Positions 6,869 through 7,247 of a DNA stretch of 7,247 nt are shown piece after piece. A model generated the notes under the pieces. It did not search any database. It was not told the DNA's origin and saw only the letters and a list, made by a program, of their open reading frames with translations. The first letter of the stretch is position 1. Each line of letters opens with the position of its first letter. The DNA is from Cyanobacteria bacterium T3Sed10_376R1m (GTDB lineage: Bacteria > Cyanobacteriota > Cyanobacteriia > Cyanobacteriales > Cyanobacteriaceae), in assembly GCA_003566215.1 (NCBI GenBank), contig PXEJ01000314.1, positions 1 to 7,247 of the forward strand, read 5' to 3'. The position numbers and the translations under genes are program-made.

Positions 6869-7247
6869 ATGGGAAAAGTAATCGGAATAGATTTAGGGAC
6901 AACGAATAGCTGTGTTGCTGTACTAGAAGGGGGTAAACCTTTAATTATTACTAACCAAGAAGGTTCAAGGACAACCCCAAGTATTGTTGGGTTTGGGAAG
7001 GGTACTCAACGTCTAGTTGGGCAACTAGCAAAGCGTCAAGCTGTCACTAATGCCGAAAACACAGTCTATAGCATCAAGCGATTTATTGGTAGGAGATGGT
7101 CTGACACGGAAGGCGATCGTGCTAGGGTTACCTATAAATGTACCAAAGGTAAAGATGATACCGTGGATGTGGACATTCAAGGGAAAGATTACACCCCCCA
7201 AGAAATATCCTCAATGATTTTACAAAAACTAAAGGCAGATGCCGAAA
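6869..7247 (+). CDS. dnaK: Molecular chaperone DnaK (Hsp70), 3' end cut by window edge
   Basis: This ATP-dependent cytoplasmic chaperone binds exposed hydrophobic segments of unfolded proteins and works with DnaJ and GrpE. The first 126 codons are visible, all within the N-terminal nucleotide-binding domain; the full family length is about 630-700 aa. The ATP phosphate-binding motif GIDLGTTNS is at residues 6-14, followed by [12 protein letters not shown] (31-42), [10 protein letters not shown] and [12 protein letters not shown], all classic for DnaK rather than for HscA or MreB-like relatives. The sequence resembles, from memory, the essential DnaK2-type paralog of cyanobacteria ([25 protein letters not shown]), but paralog assignment needs the full gene. 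The start at ATG 6869 fits the standard [13 protein letters not shown]-terminus, although no Shine-Dalgarno precedes it. It follows grpE on the same strand, and dnaJ may lie further downstream. Confidence 0.98.
   Translation, partial: MGKVIGIDLGTTNSCVAVLEGGKPLIITNQEGSRTTPSIVGFGKGTQRLVGQLAKRQAVTNAENTVYSIKRFIGRRWSDTEGDRARVTYKCTKGKDDTVDVDIQGKDYTPQEISSMILQKLKADAE

Overview
The window is an ordinary chromosomal stretch of an AT-rich cyanobacterium. Three things support this. The octamer GCGATCGC (the cyanobacterial HIP1 motif) occurs three times, once in each of the first three genes. The protein sequences have a cyanobacterial look. None of the three visible start codons has a convincing Shine-Dalgarno sequence. 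From the low GC content and sequence character I would guess a Cyanobacterium/Geminocystis-like lineage, but the genus cannot be fixed from this window alone.

All four genes lie on the + strand. (1) cysS, cysteinyl-tRNA synthetase, lacks only its first few codons at the left edge and ends at 1430. (2) After a 130-base gap, one very large gene (1561-5781, 1406 aa) encodes a membrane-bound hybrid sensor kinase. It carries about seven N-terminal membrane segments, an extracytoplasmic Cache-like sensor, an eighth membrane segment, HAMP, PAS, HisKA, HATPase, two receivers and an HPt domain. (3) After a 126-base gap comes grpE (5908-6666), the DnaK nucleotide-exchange factor. (4) After a 202-base gap, dnaK begins at 6869 and runs off the right edge.

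grpE and dnaK act together in Hsp70 protein folding, and a dnaJ gene may follow outside the window. cysS is a translation housekeeping gene. The sensor kinase has no response-regulator or output gene beside it in the window. It carries all the phosphorelay domains up to HPt in one chain and must signal to an unlinked partner. The gaps between genes are AT-rich and contain only weak promoter-like and dyad sequences, with no strong terminator, RNA gene, CRISPR array or mobile element.

I see no clearly new biological system. The points most worth a second look are the membrane and sensor architecture of the kinase, a patchwork change of codon choice that ignores gene borders, HIP1 copies in three different reading frames, and a minus-strand Shine-Dalgarno/ATG sequence just upstream of the kinase gene.
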